DNA of 64,000 bases from Luteimonas sp. RC10. Lineage in GTDB: Bacteria > Pseudomonadota > Gammaproteobacteria > Xanthomonadales > Xanthomonadaceae. Position numbers and translations under genes: made by a program. The DNA is taken from the NCBI RefSeq assembly GCF_014192745.1, contig NZ_JACHYJ010000001.1:434001-498000 (forward strand), in the 5' to 3' direction. The notes beneath the pieces were generated by a model. The model made no database searches. It saw nothing but the letters and a program-made list of their open reading frames with translations, and was not told the origin of the DNA. Positions 37,163 to 46,750 of the stretch are shown in pieces; the first letter of the stretch is position 1; each line of letters starts with the position of its first letter.

Positions 37163-37654
37163 GTGCCCCTGAGCGAAGACGACAGGCGAGCGATCCCTCG
37201 CGTCACTGATGCGAGGGTCGTCCTGTGCATGGTCGGCCTTGCGATCACCGTGGTGCTTGCCGGCTGCTTTTTCGTGATGTCGCTGGACTGGACCGACTAC
37301 GCCTTCATCCTGGGCATCATCGCACTCGGGGTTCTCGTGCTTGTGGCGATCGTCAGCGTCATGACGGCCGACATGCGGCGCGATCTCAAAGCAGGACAGA
37401 AGGCCGTGATCACAGGGATCGTGGAGGCGCGCGTGCTGACCCATGTCGAACAGCTTGCGGTCCACAGTGTGCGGATCCGGGAGCCGGCGGGCGCGCGCCA
37501 CGTGTTCGCGATCCACGAGGCGATCTACGCAAGGCTGCAGGTCGACGAGGACGTGGAAGTGAGTTGCCTGCCCCACTCGCGGATGCTGCTGAGCCTGCGG
37601 ACGCGACAGGTGCAATGGGCGCTGCAGGACGAGGCCAGACGGTCGGCCGGATGA
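37163..37654 (+). CDS. two-helix membrane protein, unknown
   Basis: 163 aa with a GTG start. Membrane helices at ~18-41 and ~47-70, then a ~90-residue cytosolic or periplasmic beta-rich domain (AVITGIVEARVL, VEVSCLPHSRMLLSLR). No family recognised. Overlaps the next membrane gene by ATGA, so the two products probably act together. Confidence 0.65.
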   Translation: MPLSEDDRRAIPRVTDARVVLCMVGLAITVVLAGCFFVMSLDWTDYAFILGIIALGVLVLVAIVSVMTADMRRDLKAGQKAVITGIVEARVLTHVEQLAVHSVRIREPAGARHVFAIHEAIYARLQVDEDVEVSCLPHSRMLLSLRTRQVQWALQDEARRSAG

Positions 37655-37968
37655 TGCCCATCCCGCCCTCCCGCGCCATGGCGCGGTACTACGGCGCCAG
37701 CCTGATGCTCAGCGTGCTTGCGCTGTCGGTCTGGGCAGGCTGGCTGCTGTATTACGAACCGCCACGTGCTGTCGATGGCGGAGGACCCGACCCGATCGGC
37801 TTGCTGTTGTTTTTCGCGACCTGGCCGCTGGGCCTGTTGCTGCTGCACTCGGCGCTGTTGGCCTGGCGCCTGCAGCGGCGCCATCCGGCCACCGTTCTCA
37901 CAGGCCGGCATGGGCTGGCGATCCATGCCGTGTTGCTCGGCGTCTTCATCGCCTGCCTGCTGCGCTGA
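37651..37968 (+). CDS. small three-helix membrane protein, unknown
   Basis: 105 aa with likely membrane helices at ~16-34, ~49-70 and ~88-104. No domain recognised. It begins inside the stop of the preceding membrane-protein gene (ATGATG). Nothing marks its function beyond that pairing. Confidence 0.62.
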   Translation: MMPIPPSRAMARYYGASLMLSVLALSVWAGWLLYYEPPRAVDGGGPDPIGLLLFFATWPLGLLLLHSALLAWRLQRRHPATVLTGRHGLAIHAVLLGVFIACLLR

Positions 37969-38125
37969 GCAACGCCAGCCTACGGAATGGCGCCCGCACT
38001 GCCATGACGGCAATCCACGCAGTGACCGGCGGCCTGAATCAAGGGCCGCTGACCCGCGCGCGGCCGCCGACCCAATTCCGGTTCTGCTGCGGATCGATCC
38101 CGCACGACAGATGGACGGCGTCCGG

Positions 38126-38167
38126 GCGCGTCCGGTTTCGCGCGTCCGGTTTCGCCCGTCCGGTCCG
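38126..38167. repeat. three tandem 14-bp units
   Basis: Two perfect copies of GCGCGTCCGGTTTC (38126-38139, 38140-38153) are followed by a degenerate third (38154-38167) and preceded by a partial copy (GCGTCCGG). Noncoding; possibly a slippage-prone microsatellite. Confidence 0.7.
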
Positions 38168-38194
38168 CCCGTCGCCAGGCAGCAATCCGCACAT

Positions 38195-38220
38195 AAAAAA
38201 CCCGGCCGTTTCCGGCCGGG
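38195..38220 (-). terminator. terminator of the Ax21-family gene
   Basis: Read on the minus strand: an 8-bp perfect GC stem (CCCGGCCG/CGGCCGGG) with a 4-nt loop followed by TTTTTT. It lies about 70 bp beyond the stop of the outer-membrane protein gene. Confidence 0.92.
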
Positions 38221-38288
38221 TCGGTGCAGCATCCAGTAGGGGAGAGGGGACGCGCCAGGGGAAGCGCGGACCGGATGCCGCGGGGGAC

Positions 38289-38867
38289 TTACCAGCTCAG
38301 CCGGGGGCCGACGAACCACTGCACGTCGCCGCCCTTGATGAGCTTGACGTCGCCGGCGACGCCGAAGTTGGGATTGAACTTCCACTGCGCGCCAAGGCGA
38401 CCGTAGAACTCGCTGTCGATACCGCGGCCGTAGTGCTCGTAGCCGGCCAGCGCATAGCCTTCGAGCGCCGGCAGCAGCGCGCTGCGCGCACCCACTTCGA
38501 CAGCGTAGCCGCTGGCGTCGAGGCCCTGGCCGAAGTCGATGTTCTGATAGGCCACGCGGGTCAGCAGATCGGTGCGGTCCGACAATTCGTGGTTGTAGCC
38601 GATGCCCAGCCGCCACTGGTCGCGGTCGCGGTGGACGTGGTCGATGCTTTCGCGGGTGTAGTCGCCGAACGCGTGGAAGTTGGGGTGGAACGCGGCGGCG
38701 CCGCGGATCGACCAGCCGTCGGAATCGACGTCGCGGTTGATCGGGGCGATATCGGCCTTGCTGGCCGAGTAGCCGCCTTCGACGTAGTTGTAGGACAGGC
38801 CCTGGGCCGCATTGGCGGCGAACGGAAGGACGGCGGCGAGGGCCGCGATCGGCAGGATGCGCTTCAT
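38289..38867 (-). CDS. Ax21-family outer-membrane beta-barrel protein
   Basis: 192 aa. Signal peptide cleaved at ANA-A; mature N-terminus QGLSYNYVEGGYS matches the Ax21/Omp family of Xanthomonas and Stenotrophomonas. Alternating hydrophobic strands and a terminal aromatic (RLSW) indicate a small beta-barrel. Ax21 was once proposed as a secreted signal; that work was retracted, so only an outer-membrane/vesicle protein role is supported. ATG at MKRILP chosen for its signal peptide, with AGAGAGAG upstream. A strong terminator follows, suggesting high expression. Confidence 0.87.
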   Translation of the reverse strand: MKRILPIAALAAVLPFAANAAQGLSYNYVEGGYSASKADIAPINRDVDSDGWSIRGAAAFHPNFHAFGDYTRESIDHVHRDRDQWRLGIGYNHELSDRTDLLTRVAYQNIDFGQGLDASGYAVEVGARSALLPALEGYALAGYEHYGRGIDSEFYGRLGAQWKFNPNFGVAGDVKLIKGGDVQWFVGPRLSW

Positions 38868-39118
38868 GGGGACAACTCTCTCTCTTTGAATCGGAACAAC
38901 GGACACCGGTCTTGCTTGTTATGGGTCTTGTGGGTGTTGCGCGACGCGCTGACGCATCGAAAGGGACGGCCCGGGTGGCGGGGAGGGGATGGCGCTTCGA
39001 GGGGGAGGGGAAGCACGACCACCCGGGCCGTGAGCCGCATCTTCGGCCCGGGCGCTGAAATCCCGGCTGAATATTGAACTTTCCAGTACAGGAACTTTTG
39101 GCACGGCATTCAGTCCGG

Positions 39119-39583
39119 TCATGCCCCGCCGTCGAAGCCCTGCTGCCGCCAAGCCTCGAAGACGACCACCGCCACCGCGTTCGACAGGTTGAGGCTGCGG
39201 TTGTCCGGTCGCATCGGCAGTCGCAACCGCCGGCCGGCCGGCACCGCCGCCAGCACCGCATCCGGCAAGCCCCGGGTCTCGCTGCCGAACAGGAAGGCGT
39301 CGCCGGGTGCGAACGCCGGGGTGTCATAGCGCACCGCGTTGCGGGTGCTCAATGCGAACAACCGGGCCGGCGCGATCGCCGCCAGCGCCGCGTCCAGGCT
39401 GTCATGGACCTGCAGCGGGGCGTACTCGTGGTAGTCGAGCCCGGCGCGCCGCAGATTGCGGTCATCGAGGTCGAAGCCCAGCGGACGCACCAGGTGCAGC
39501 CGCGCGCCGGTATTGGCACACAGGCGGATAACATTGCCGGTGTTGGGCGGGATCTCGGGGGTATGCAGGATGACGTCGAACAT
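39119..39583 (-). CDS. trmL: tRNA (cytidine(34)-2'-O)-methyltransferase TrmL
   Basis: 154 aa SPOUT methyltransferase that modifies the wobble base of tRNA-Leu isoacceptors. The knot region is visible: FGSETRGLP, LPMRPDNRSLNLSNAVAVVVFE, and N-terminal PEIPPNTGNVIRLCANTG. In E. coli trmL also lies near gpsA. Minus strand, 45 bp after the SDR gene. Confidence 0.95.
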   Translation of the reverse strand: MFDVILHTPEIPPNTGNVIRLCANTGARLHLVRPLGFDLDDRNLRRAGLDYHEYAPLQVHDSLDAALAAIAPARLFALSTRNAVRYDTPAFAPGDAFLFGSETRGLPDAVLAAVPAGRRLRLPMRPDNRSLNLSNAVAVVVFEAWRQQGFDGGA

Positions 39584-39628
39584 GGGCGGAACCGGGCGCG
39601 CGGGTGGCCATTGTCCGCGCTCGGGCCA

Positions 39629-40333
39629 TCACCAGGGCAAGCGGGCCCCGGTCCAGTCGAGGAACTGGCCGCTGTCGCTGGCCGACAGGCCGTCGATCAC
39701 CCGCAGCAGCCCGGCCACCGACTCGTCGGGCGCCTCGCTCGCCTGGCCACCGCCCATGTTGGTGCGGACCCAACCGGGGTGCAGCGCCACGACGACCACG
39801 CCGCGCTCGCGCAGCGCATGCGCCAGCTGCACCGTCGCCATGTTCAGCGCGGCCTTGCTGATCGCATAGCTGGGTGTGCCGAAGCGGGTGGTGCCGGCGA
39901 TCGAACCCAGTTGCGAGGACAGGTTGGCCACGCGCGCGCCGCCGGCCAGCCACGGTGCCAGCGCCTGGGTCAGCAGCAGCGGCGCGACCGCGTTGGTGCG
40001 CAGGCTGTGCTCGAGCGTGTCGCCATCCAGGTGCCCGAAGCGCTCGCCGCCATGCAGGACACCGGCGTTGTTGACCAGCAGATCGATCCGGCCGCCCTTG
40101 CCGATCGCCAGCGGCAACTCGCGCACCAGTTCGGCGCGCGAGCGCGGATCGATCGCATCGAGCGGCAGGACCTTGAGGTGGCCGGGGTGTTCACCGGCGA
40201 GCGCGTTGAGCGCGGTCGCACGTCCCGGCTGCCGGCAGGTCGCAACGACAGGCGCACCGGCCGCCAGCCGCTGACGGACGAATTCCAACCCCAAGCCCCG
40301 GTTGGCGCCGGTGACCAATGTCCACTCAGGCAT
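39629..40333 (-). CDS. SDR-family oxidoreductase
   Basis: 234 aa short-chain dehydrogenase. NAD(P) loop TGANRGLG, NNAG (LVNNAGVL), Ser in NLSSQLGS and the catalytic SYAISK (Tyr-x-x-x-Lys). Closest in feel to sniffer/C-factor-type carbonyl reductases; substrate unknown. ATG at MPEW chosen over one five codons upstream because it places the Rossmann start normally. Confidence 0.87.
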   Translation of the reverse strand: MPEWTLVTGANRGLGLEFVRQRLAAGAPVVATCRQPGRATALNALAGEHPGHLKVLPLDAIDPRSRAELVRELPLAIGKGGRIDLLVNNAGVLHGGERFGHLDGDTLEHSLRTNAVAPLLLTQALAPWLAGGARVANLSSQLGSIAGTTRFGTPSYAISKAALNMATVQLAHALRERGVVVVALHPGWVRTNMGGGQASEAPDESVAGLLRVIDGLSASDSGQFLDWTGARLPW

Positions 40334-40511
40334 GGCGGCAGACTCCATCGGACAGTCCGGCCCACCCTAGACCGGCGGCGATGAGGGCGAGGTCGTGGCG
40401 GCCGCAGGCACAACCGCCGGGCATGACCTGCGACCCGTGCCAGCGCGCGGGCGTGTGGCTAGGATGGGCGCATCGTCCGCCCCCGTGCGGCCCGTTGCTC
40501 AGGAATTGCGC

Positions 40512-43385
40512 ATGTCCGTCGGTCTCGCCCGTCCCGCCTCCTTCCGTCCCCGCCGCGCCCTGTTGGCGCTGGCCACCGGGCTCGCCCTGGTCGGTGCCGG
40601 TCTCGCACCGTCGGTCATGGCGCAAGCGCCCGCCTCGGCCGCCGTCGGCGTCGACATCCCCTTCGAGAGCTTCACGCTGCCCAATGGGCTGCGCGTGGTG
40701 GTCCACACCGATCGCAAGGCACCGATCGTCGCGGTCAACATCTGGTACCACGTCGGCAGCAAGGACGAGCCGGCTGGCCGCAGCGGCTTTGCGCACCTGT
40801 TCGAGCACCTGATGTTCCAGGGCAGCGAGAACCACCACGGCGAGTTCTTCGAGCCCTTCAAGCAGGTTGGCGTCACCGACCAAAACGGCACCACCAACAC
40901 CGACCGCACGAACTATTTCCAGAACGTGCCGACCACGGCGCTGGACATGGCGCTGTGGATGGAATCCGACCGCATGGGTCATCTGCTCGGCGCGATCGAC
41001 CAGGCCGCGCTCGATGAGCAGCGCGGCGTGGTGCAGAACGAGAAGCGCCAGGGCGAGAATCAGCCCTATGGCCAGGTGTGGGACAAGCTCACCCGCGCGC
41101 TCTATCCCAAGGGCCATCCGTACCACCACGGCGTGATCGGCTCGATGAACGATCTCGACGCGGCCTCGCTCGACGACGTCAAACAGTGGTTCCGCACCTG
41201 GTACGGCCCCAACAACGCGGTGCTGGTGCTGGCCGGCGACATCGACCTGGCGACGGCCAAGGAGAAGGTTGCGCGCTACTTCGGCGACATTCCCGCTGGC
41301 CCGACGATGGCCCAGCCGCAGGTGGATGTCGCCCGGCGCACCGCCGACACCCACGAAACCATGGAAGACCAGGTGCCGCAGGTGCGGATCTACCGTGCGT
41401 GGAACGTCGCCGAACTCGGTACCGCCGACCTCGACCATCTGCAGGTGCTGGCCAGCGTGCTCGGCGGCGCAAAGGCCTCGCGCCTGGACAAGCGCCTGCT
41501 GCACGACGACCGGCTGGTCGACAACATCAGCGCCGGGGCCTATGGCTCGCAGCTGGGCTCGAACTTCATCGTCATGGCGACCGTCAAGCAGGGCGTGGAC
41601 CCGGCGCAGGTGGAAGCGGCGATCGAAGAGGAGCTGCAGCGCCTGATCGCCCAGGGCCCCACGGCCGACGAGCTCGAGCGCGCCAAGACTTCGTTCCGCG
41701 CCGGGTTCGTGCGCGGCATCGAGCGCATCGGCGGATTCGGCGGCAAAGCCGACGCGCTGGCCGAATGCACCGTCTACGACGGCGACCCGGGCTGCTTCCG
41801 CGAAGCGCTGGCGAACGTGGCCGCAACCACCATCGATGACGTCAAGGCGGCCGGCGCGAAGTGGCTCGATGTCGGCAGCCACACCATCACCGTGGTGCCG
41901 GGCGCACGCACGCCGCTGGCCGAGGACCCCGCGGTCACGCCGGCGCCGTTCACCCCGCCGGTGCCCGATCCGAAGTACCGCGCCACGCGCACCGATGTCG
42001 ATCGCAGCCAGGGCGTGCCCCGGACCACCGCGTTCCCCGAACTGAAGTTCCCCGAGCAGCAGCGCGCGACGCTCGCCAACGGCACGCAGGTGATCCTCGC
42101 CCGCCGCCCGGAGATCCCGGTGGTGCAACTGAGCTACGAGTTCGGCGGCGGCTACACCGCCGACCAGGGGCGCACGCCGGGCACCGCGAGCTTCACGATG
42201 AGCGTGCTCGACGAAGGCGCCGGCGGCCTGGGCGCGCTGGACTTCGCCGACCGCGTCGAATCGCTGGGCGCCAGCCTGGGCGCTGGCGCGTCGCTCGACG
42301 GCAGCAACGCCTACGTGTCCGCGCTCAAGGAAAACCTCGACGCGTCGTTGGCGCTGTTCGCGGACATGGTCCGTCGGCCGAACTTCGAGCCCAAGGAGAT
42401 CGAGCGCATCCGCGCCAGCTGGATCGCCGGCATCGGCCAGGAGAAGGCACGGCCGTCGAGCGTGGCGATGCGCGTGCTGCCGCCATTGGTCTACGGCGCC
42501 GGCCATCCCTATGCGATCCCGTTCACCGGCAGCGGCGACGAGGCCTCGATCGCCAAGCTCACGCGCGAGGATCTGGTGGCCTTCCATCGCGACTGGGTGC
42601 GCCCGGAGGGCGCGACGCTGATCGTGGTCGGCGACACCACGCTTGAGGAGATCGTGCCGCTGCTGGAGAAGCACTTCGGCGACTGGCGCGGTGCCGGTGC
42701 CGCGCCCGCTCCGATCACCGTGCCCGAGGTCGCCCGTCCGAGTGCGCCGCGGGTGTTCCTGATCGACCAGCCGGGCTCGGTGCAGGCCAACATCTTCGCA
42801 GCCCAGGTGATCCCGCCCACGAACGACCCGGCCGCCACCCGCTTCGACATGCTCAACACCGTCGTCGGCGGCGACTTCACCGCGCGCTTGAACATGAACC
42901 TGCGCGAGGAGAAACACTGGTCCTACGGCGCACGCAGTTCGGCGACCGGCACGCTGGGCCAGCGCCCCTGGATGGCCTCGGCCCCGGTGCAGATCGACAA
43001 GACCGCCGAGGCGATGGCCGAGATCCAGCGCGAGCTGGCCGAGGTCGCCGACGGCGAGCGCCCGCCCACCGAAGCCGAACTCGCACGCGCCAAGGCGATC
43101 CAGACCCTGAGCCTGCCTGGCGCCTATGAAACGGCGTGGTCGGTGATGTCGACGATCGGCGGCAACCTGCGCTTCGGTCGTCCGGACGACTACGTCTTCC
43201 AGCGCAAGGCCGAAATCGAGGCGATGACCGTGACCGACCTGACCGGCGTGGCGCGCACGCTCGACCCCTCAGCACTGACCTGGGTGGTGGTGGGCGATCT
43301 GTCGAAGATCGAGGCGCCGGTCCGTGCCCTTGAACTGGGCGAGGTCCAGGTGCTCGACGCCGACGGTAAGCCAGTGGCTCGGTGA
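40512..43385 (+). CDS. M16-family zinc peptidase, two tandem domains, secreted
   Basis: 957 aa. Signal peptide ending near VMA-Q. The first M16 unit carries the inverted zinc motif HLFEH (~residue 94) and the downstream Glu (NEKRQGENQPYG). The second unit (~500-950, beginning ATLANGTQVILARRP) lacks HxxEH and is the non-catalytic half of the clamshell. Pitrilysin-like peptidases degrade peptides in the periplasm. Single gene with its own promoter region; a small lipoprotein gene follows. Confidence 0.93.
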   Translation: MSVGLARPASFRPRRALLALATGLALVGAGLAPSVMAQAPASAAVGVDIPFESFTLPNGLRVVVHTDRKAPIVAVNIWYHVGSKDEPAGRSGFAHLFEHLMFQGSENHHGEFFEPFKQVGVTDQNGTTNTDRTNYFQNVPTTALDMALWMESDRMGHLLGAIDQAALDEQRGVVQNEKRQGENQPYGQVWDKLTRALYPKGHPYHHGVIGSMNDLDAASLDDVKQWFRTWYGPNNAVLVLAGDIDLATAKEKVARYFGDIPAGPTMAQPQVDVARRTADTHETMEDQVPQVRIYRAWNVAELGTADLDHLQVLASVLGGAKASRLDKRLLHDDRLVDNISAGAYGSQLGSNFIVMATVKQGVDPAQVEAAIEEELQRLIAQGPTADELERAKTSFRAGFVRGIERIGGFGGKADALAECTVYDGDPGCFREALANVAATTIDDVKAAGAKWLDVGSHTITVVPGARTPLAEDPAVTPAPFTPPVPDPKYRATRTDVDRSQGVPRTTAFPELKFPEQQRATLANGTQVILARRPEIPVVQLSYEFGGGYTADQGRTPGTASFTMSVLDEGAGGLGALDFADRVESLGASLGAGASLDGSNAYVSALKENLDASLALFADMVRRPNFEPKEIERIRASWIAGIGQEKARPSSVAMRVLPPLVYGAGHPYAIPFTGSGDEASIAKLTREDLVAFHRDWVRPEGATLIVVGDTTLEEIVPLLEKHFGDWRGAGAAPAPITVPEVARPSAPRVFLIDQPGSVQANIFAAQVIPPTNDPAATRFDMLNTVVGGDFTARLNMNLREEKHWSYGARSSATGTLGQRPWMASAPVQIDKTAEAMAEIQRELAEVADGERPPTEAELARAKAIQTLSLPGAYETAWSVMSTIGGNLRFGRPDDYVFQRKAEIEAMTVTDLTGVARTLDPSALTWVVVGDLSKIEAPVRALELGEVQVLDADGKPVAR

Positions 43386-43462
43386 ACGTATTGATCGCGC
43401 GTCCGCGCCAAGCCCGCCACAATGGCGGGCACCGCGCCCTTCCCCGAACGTCCGGAGTCTCC

Positions 43463-43774
43463 ATGCGCAAGTCCCTGTTGGTCCTGCTGTTGTCTGTGTC
43501 CGCCACCGGCTGTACCTGGGTGCACATGGCGCCCGGCGCGAGCGCGGTGCGCGTGGTCAACGCGGCACCGGGCAACTGCGAGAAGCGCGGCGAAGTCGAG
43601 GTCTCGGTCAAGCACAGCATCGCGTTCGTGGAACGCAACGCGCTGCGCGTGCGCGAAGAGCTCGAGACCCTGGCGCGCAACGAGGCGCCAGGCCTGGCGG
43701 CCGACACCATCAGCCCGCTGGGCGAGCCGGTTGCCGGCAGCCAGCGTTTCGCCGCCTGGCGCTGCGGACGCTGA
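43463..43774 (+). CDS. DUF4156-type lipoprotein
   Basis: 103 aa with lipobox ATGC. Mature part with NCEKRGEVEVSVKHSI and a C-terminal WRCGR; two Cys residues may pair. Matches the DUF4156 family of small enterobacterial and xanthomonad lipoproteins, function unknown. CCGGAG lies before the ATG. Confidence 0.78.
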   Translation: MRKSLLVLLLSVSATGCTWVHMAPGASAVRVVNAAPGNCEKRGEVEVSVKHSIAFVERNALRVREELETLARNEAPGLAADTISPLGEPVAGSQRFAAWRCGR

Positions 43775-43927
43775 ACACGGCACCCGCCTCTGCGGACCGG
43801 CCACAGGGAGACGTTGCCGGGTCAATCCTCGAATGGGCGGGCGGCGTAAAGCGCGCCCGCAACATGCGTCGCCCCGGCGAAGCGGTTACCCTATGCGGCT
43901 CCCTTTGCCACATCCGGCGCCCAGCCC

Positions 43928-44944
43928 ATGCTTTTTGAAAACGTCGCCATTGCCGGCCTCGCCCATGTCGATGCGCCGCACCGTCTGTCCAGCGACGACA
44001 TCAACGCCCGGCTGAAGCCGACTCTCGACCGCCTCGGCATCAAGACCGACGTCCTCAAGGACATCGCCGGCATCCACGCACGTCACCTGTGGGACGACGA
44101 TACGTTGGCGTCCGACGCGGCGACACTGGCCGGACGCAAGGCGCTCGACGATGCCGGCATCGAGGCCACGCAGCTGGGCCTGCTGGTCAACACCTCGGTC
44201 AGCCGCGACTTCCTCGAGCCGTCCACGGCGAGCATCGTCGGCGGCAACCTCGGCATCGGCGACACCTGCCAGAACTACGACCTGGCCAATGCCTGCCTGG
44301 CGTTCGTCAACGGCATGGATGTCGCCAGCCGCATGATCGAGCTGGGCGAGATCGACTACGCGCTGATTGTCGACGGCGAGACCGCCAATCTCGCCTACGA
44401 GAAGACCATGGAGCGTCTGCTGCACCCCGACGCCACCGAAGAGGACTTCCGCAACGAGCTGGCCACGCTGACGCTGGGCTGCGGCTCGGCGGCGATGGTG
44501 CTCGCGCGCGCCGACCTGGTGCCCGACGCGCCGCGCTACAAGGGCGGCGTGACCCGCTCGGCGACCGAGTGGAACACCCTGTGCCGCGGCAACCTCGACC
44601 GCATGGTCACCGACACCCGCATGCTGCTGCTCGAAGGCATGAAGCTGGCGCAGAAGACCTTCGTCGCCGCGCGCGAGGCGCTGGGCTGGGTCGTCGACGA
44701 GCTCGACGAGTTCGTGATCCACCAGGTCAGCAAGGTGCACACCGCGTCGTTCGTGCAGGCCTTCGGCATCGATCCGAAGAAGGTCCACACGATCTTCGGC
44801 GAGCACGGCAACATCGGCCCGGCCTCGGTGCCGATCGTGCTGAGCAAGCTGCGCGAGATGGGCCGCCTGAAGAAGGGCAACCGGGTCGCCCTGCTGGGCA
44901 TCGGTTCGGGCCTGAACTGCTCGATGGCCGAGGTGGTCTGGTAA
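43928..44944 (+). CDS. oleA: OleA, thiolase-family enzyme for head-to-head acyl-CoA condensation
   Basis: 338 aa. OleA joins two fatty acyl-CoAs by a Claisen condensation, the first step of long-chain olefin synthesis. The sequence follows Xanthomonas campestris OleA closely: MLFENVAIAGLAHVDAPH, Cys123 in NACLAFVNG, base Glu97 in RDFLEPSTAS, FVIHQVSK, and EHGNIGPASVPIVLSK. Catalytic Cys, His and Asn are all present. Unlike compact oleABCD loci, the next gene is a reversed bacteriophytochrome; oleB follows only after it. Confidence 0.95.
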   Translation: MLFENVAIAGLAHVDAPHRLSSDDINARLKPTLDRLGIKTDVLKDIAGIHARHLWDDDTLASDAATLAGRKALDDAGIEATQLGLLVNTSVSRDFLEPSTASIVGGNLGIGDTCQNYDLANACLAFVNGMDVASRMIELGEIDYALIVDGETANLAYEKTMERLLHPDATEEDFRNELATLTLGCGSAAMVLARADLVPDAPRYKGGVTRSATEWNTLCRGNLDRMVTDTRMLLLEGMKLAQKTFVAAREALGWVVDELDEFVIHQVSKVHTASFVQAFGIDPKKVHTIFGEHGNIGPASVPIVLSKLREMGRLKKGNRVALLGIGSGLNCSMAEVVW

Positions 44945-45031
44945 CCAGCGGTCCGGCGCCGCGCGCATCGCGCGGACGCCAGGCGGCGTTACCGTCGTCG
45001 CAGGCCGGCCAGACCGGCCCGCGGCGAGGCG

Positions 45032-46750
45032 TCACTCCTCGACGGCGTGCGCCGGCCCGATCAGCGACTGCAGTTCGGCCTCCAGGCCATTGATCCGTGC
45101 CGACAGCTGCGCCGCTTCCTGCGGGCTGACGTGCACCAGACCGTCGAGCAGTTCGGACATCTGCATCAGCCGGGTACGCTGTTCGCGCACGTCCATGCGC
45201 GCGCGATGCGCGCGCAGGTCGCCGACCTCGGCATGCAGCACGCTGTGCCGGTAGCGCTCACGCAGGGCCACCTGCAGTCGACCGACGATCCGGCGATCGG
45301 CATCCGACCACGGCACGCCGATGCCGCGCACGGTCTCATGCCAGGCAGCAAAGCTCGACCGCGGGCCGATGCGGCCGCCATCCTCGTCGATCAGGAACGG
45401 CGCGTCCGGACGACCGGCCCAGCGCACGTCCTGGACCTCCTCGCAGCGGAAGAAGAACAGCCATTCTTCGCGCGCCGGGTCGAGCGGCAACGCCAGCACG
45501 CCGGCGATGCCGTCGGCCTCGTCCGGGTCGCGGCTCCAGTCGGCGGCGGCATCGGTGCTCACCAGGCCGGTACCCGCATCGTTGCGCTGGATCCAGTCCA
45601 GCAGCCCCGGCACCTGGCCTTGGCCGGGTGTACGCCCGGCGCTGTGCCAATGTCCAGCCTGCAACAGGCCGACGCCGTCGCAATCGACCGCGCGCGCCAA
45701 CAGATCGAGCTCGGTGGCCAGCGCCAGTCGCGGGTCGATCGCATTGTCGAGCCGCAGGGCCAGGGTCTCGCGCACACCGCGGGCACTTTCCTCCAGCGCC
45801 AGCGCCCGCTGCTGCTCGCGCGCCGCCACCCGCATCGAGACGAACAATCCGAACAGATCGGCGGCCGCGCGCACGCCCGGCGGCACTCGCCGCACCGTGC
45901 GGTGATGGCAGGCGATCAGGCCCCACAGGCGGCCGGCAGACACGATCGAGATCGACATCGACGCGACCACGCCCATGTTGGCCAGGTACTCCAGATGCAC
46001 CGGTGAGACGCTGCGCAACGCCATCTGCGCCAGGTCCAACGGCGCCCCGCGTCCGTCGCGATCGGGCAGGATCGGCACCGGCACGTAGGTCGCATCGGGG
46101 ATCACGCGGATGCGGTTGCGCAGGTACAGCGTGCGCGCCTGTACCGGGATGTCGGACGCGGGATAGCGCAGACCCAGATAGGACGTCAGTGCCGAATCGC
46201 GCGATTCGGCGATCACCTCGCCCGAATCGTCATGGCGGAAGCGGTAGACCATCACCCGGTCATAGCCGGTCAACAGGCGCACCTGCTCGGCGACCCGCTG
46301 GTGAAAGTCGACGATATCGTCGCTGCCGGCCACGCGGGCGATCATCGCCTGCGCGACCACGGTCGGCGAGCGCTCGGCGGCGCTGCGCGGCTGCGGCTCG
46401 ATCTCCAGGTGCACCAGCCCGTCGACGACGTGCACGCTGACATCGCACAGATGCGCCATTGGGCCGATGTTGCCCACCGCCGCGCGCTGCGGCGGCGCGC
46501 CGGATTCGCCAAAGCCGATGGTCTCGGCCACCGCCTGGATCAGGTCGTCGGTCAAGAACTCCCGCAGCGTGTGCCGCAGCATGTCCTCCGGGCCCACGCC
46601 CATCAGCGATTCGATGTTGGCCGAGACGTGGTGGATGGTCCAATCGGGCAGGTGGCAACTGATGAGATACCCGTGCGGCTGGATCGCCCCGGACAGGTGG
46701 ATCGGTTCGTTGGCACAGACCTGCAGCGCGCGCTCGAGGGCGGTGTTCAT
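45032..46750 (-). CDS. bphP: bacteriophytochrome lacking an output kinase domain
   Basis: 572 aa red/far-red photoreceptor. PAS (with biliverdin-binding Cys12 in QVCANEPIHLSG and IQPHG), GAF (YPASDIPVQAR, GLIACHHRT) and PHY (tongue motif PRSSF) domains are complete. After the PHY helix only ~60 residues remain, helical and charged (MDVREQRTRLMQMSELLDGL, SARINGLEAELQSL): no histidine kinase, GGDEF or PAS9 domain. It must signal through dimer or partner interactions. Overlaps the heme oxygenase gene by ATGA, giving chromophore supply from the same transcript. Confidence 0.92.
   Translation of the reverse strand: MNTALERALQVCANEPIHLSGAIQPHGYLISCHLPDWTIHHVSANIESLMGVGPEDMLRHTLREFLTDDLIQAVAETIGFGESGAPPQRAAVGNIGPMAHLCDVSVHVVDGLVHLEIEPQPRSAAERSPTVVAQAMIARVAGSDDIVDFHQRVAEQVRLLTGYDRVMVYRFRHDDSGEVIAESRDSALTSYLGLRYPASDIPVQARTLYLRNRIRVIPDATYVPVPILPDRDGRGAPLDLAQMALRSVSPVHLEYLANMGVVASMSISIVSAGRLWGLIACHHRTVRRVPPGVRAAADLFGLFVSMRVAAREQQRALALEESARGVRETLALRLDNAIDPRLALATELDLLARAVDCDGVGLLQAGHWHSAGRTPGQGQVPGLLDWIQRNDAGTGLVSTDAAADWSRDPDEADGIAGVLALPLDPAREEWLFFFRCEEVQDVRWAGRPDAPFLIDEDGGRIGPRSSFAAWHETVRGIGVPWSDADRRIVGRLQVALRERYRHSVLHAEVGDLRAHRARMDVREQRTRLMQMSELLDGLVHVSPQEAAQLSARINGLEAELQSLIGPAHAVEE

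Larger units (their letters stand above)
37969..38288. other. intergenic region with short tandem repeats and a terminator
   Basis: 320 bp between convergent genes. It contains tandem 14-mers and a minus-strand terminator (listed separately). No coding sequence or RNA seen in the remainder. Confidence 0.6.

Noticed and set aside
40326..42917. Long minus-strand frame opposite the M16 peptidase
   Set aside because: His/Gly/Arg-rich antisense frame with no recognisable domain; the M16 motifs are on the plus strand.
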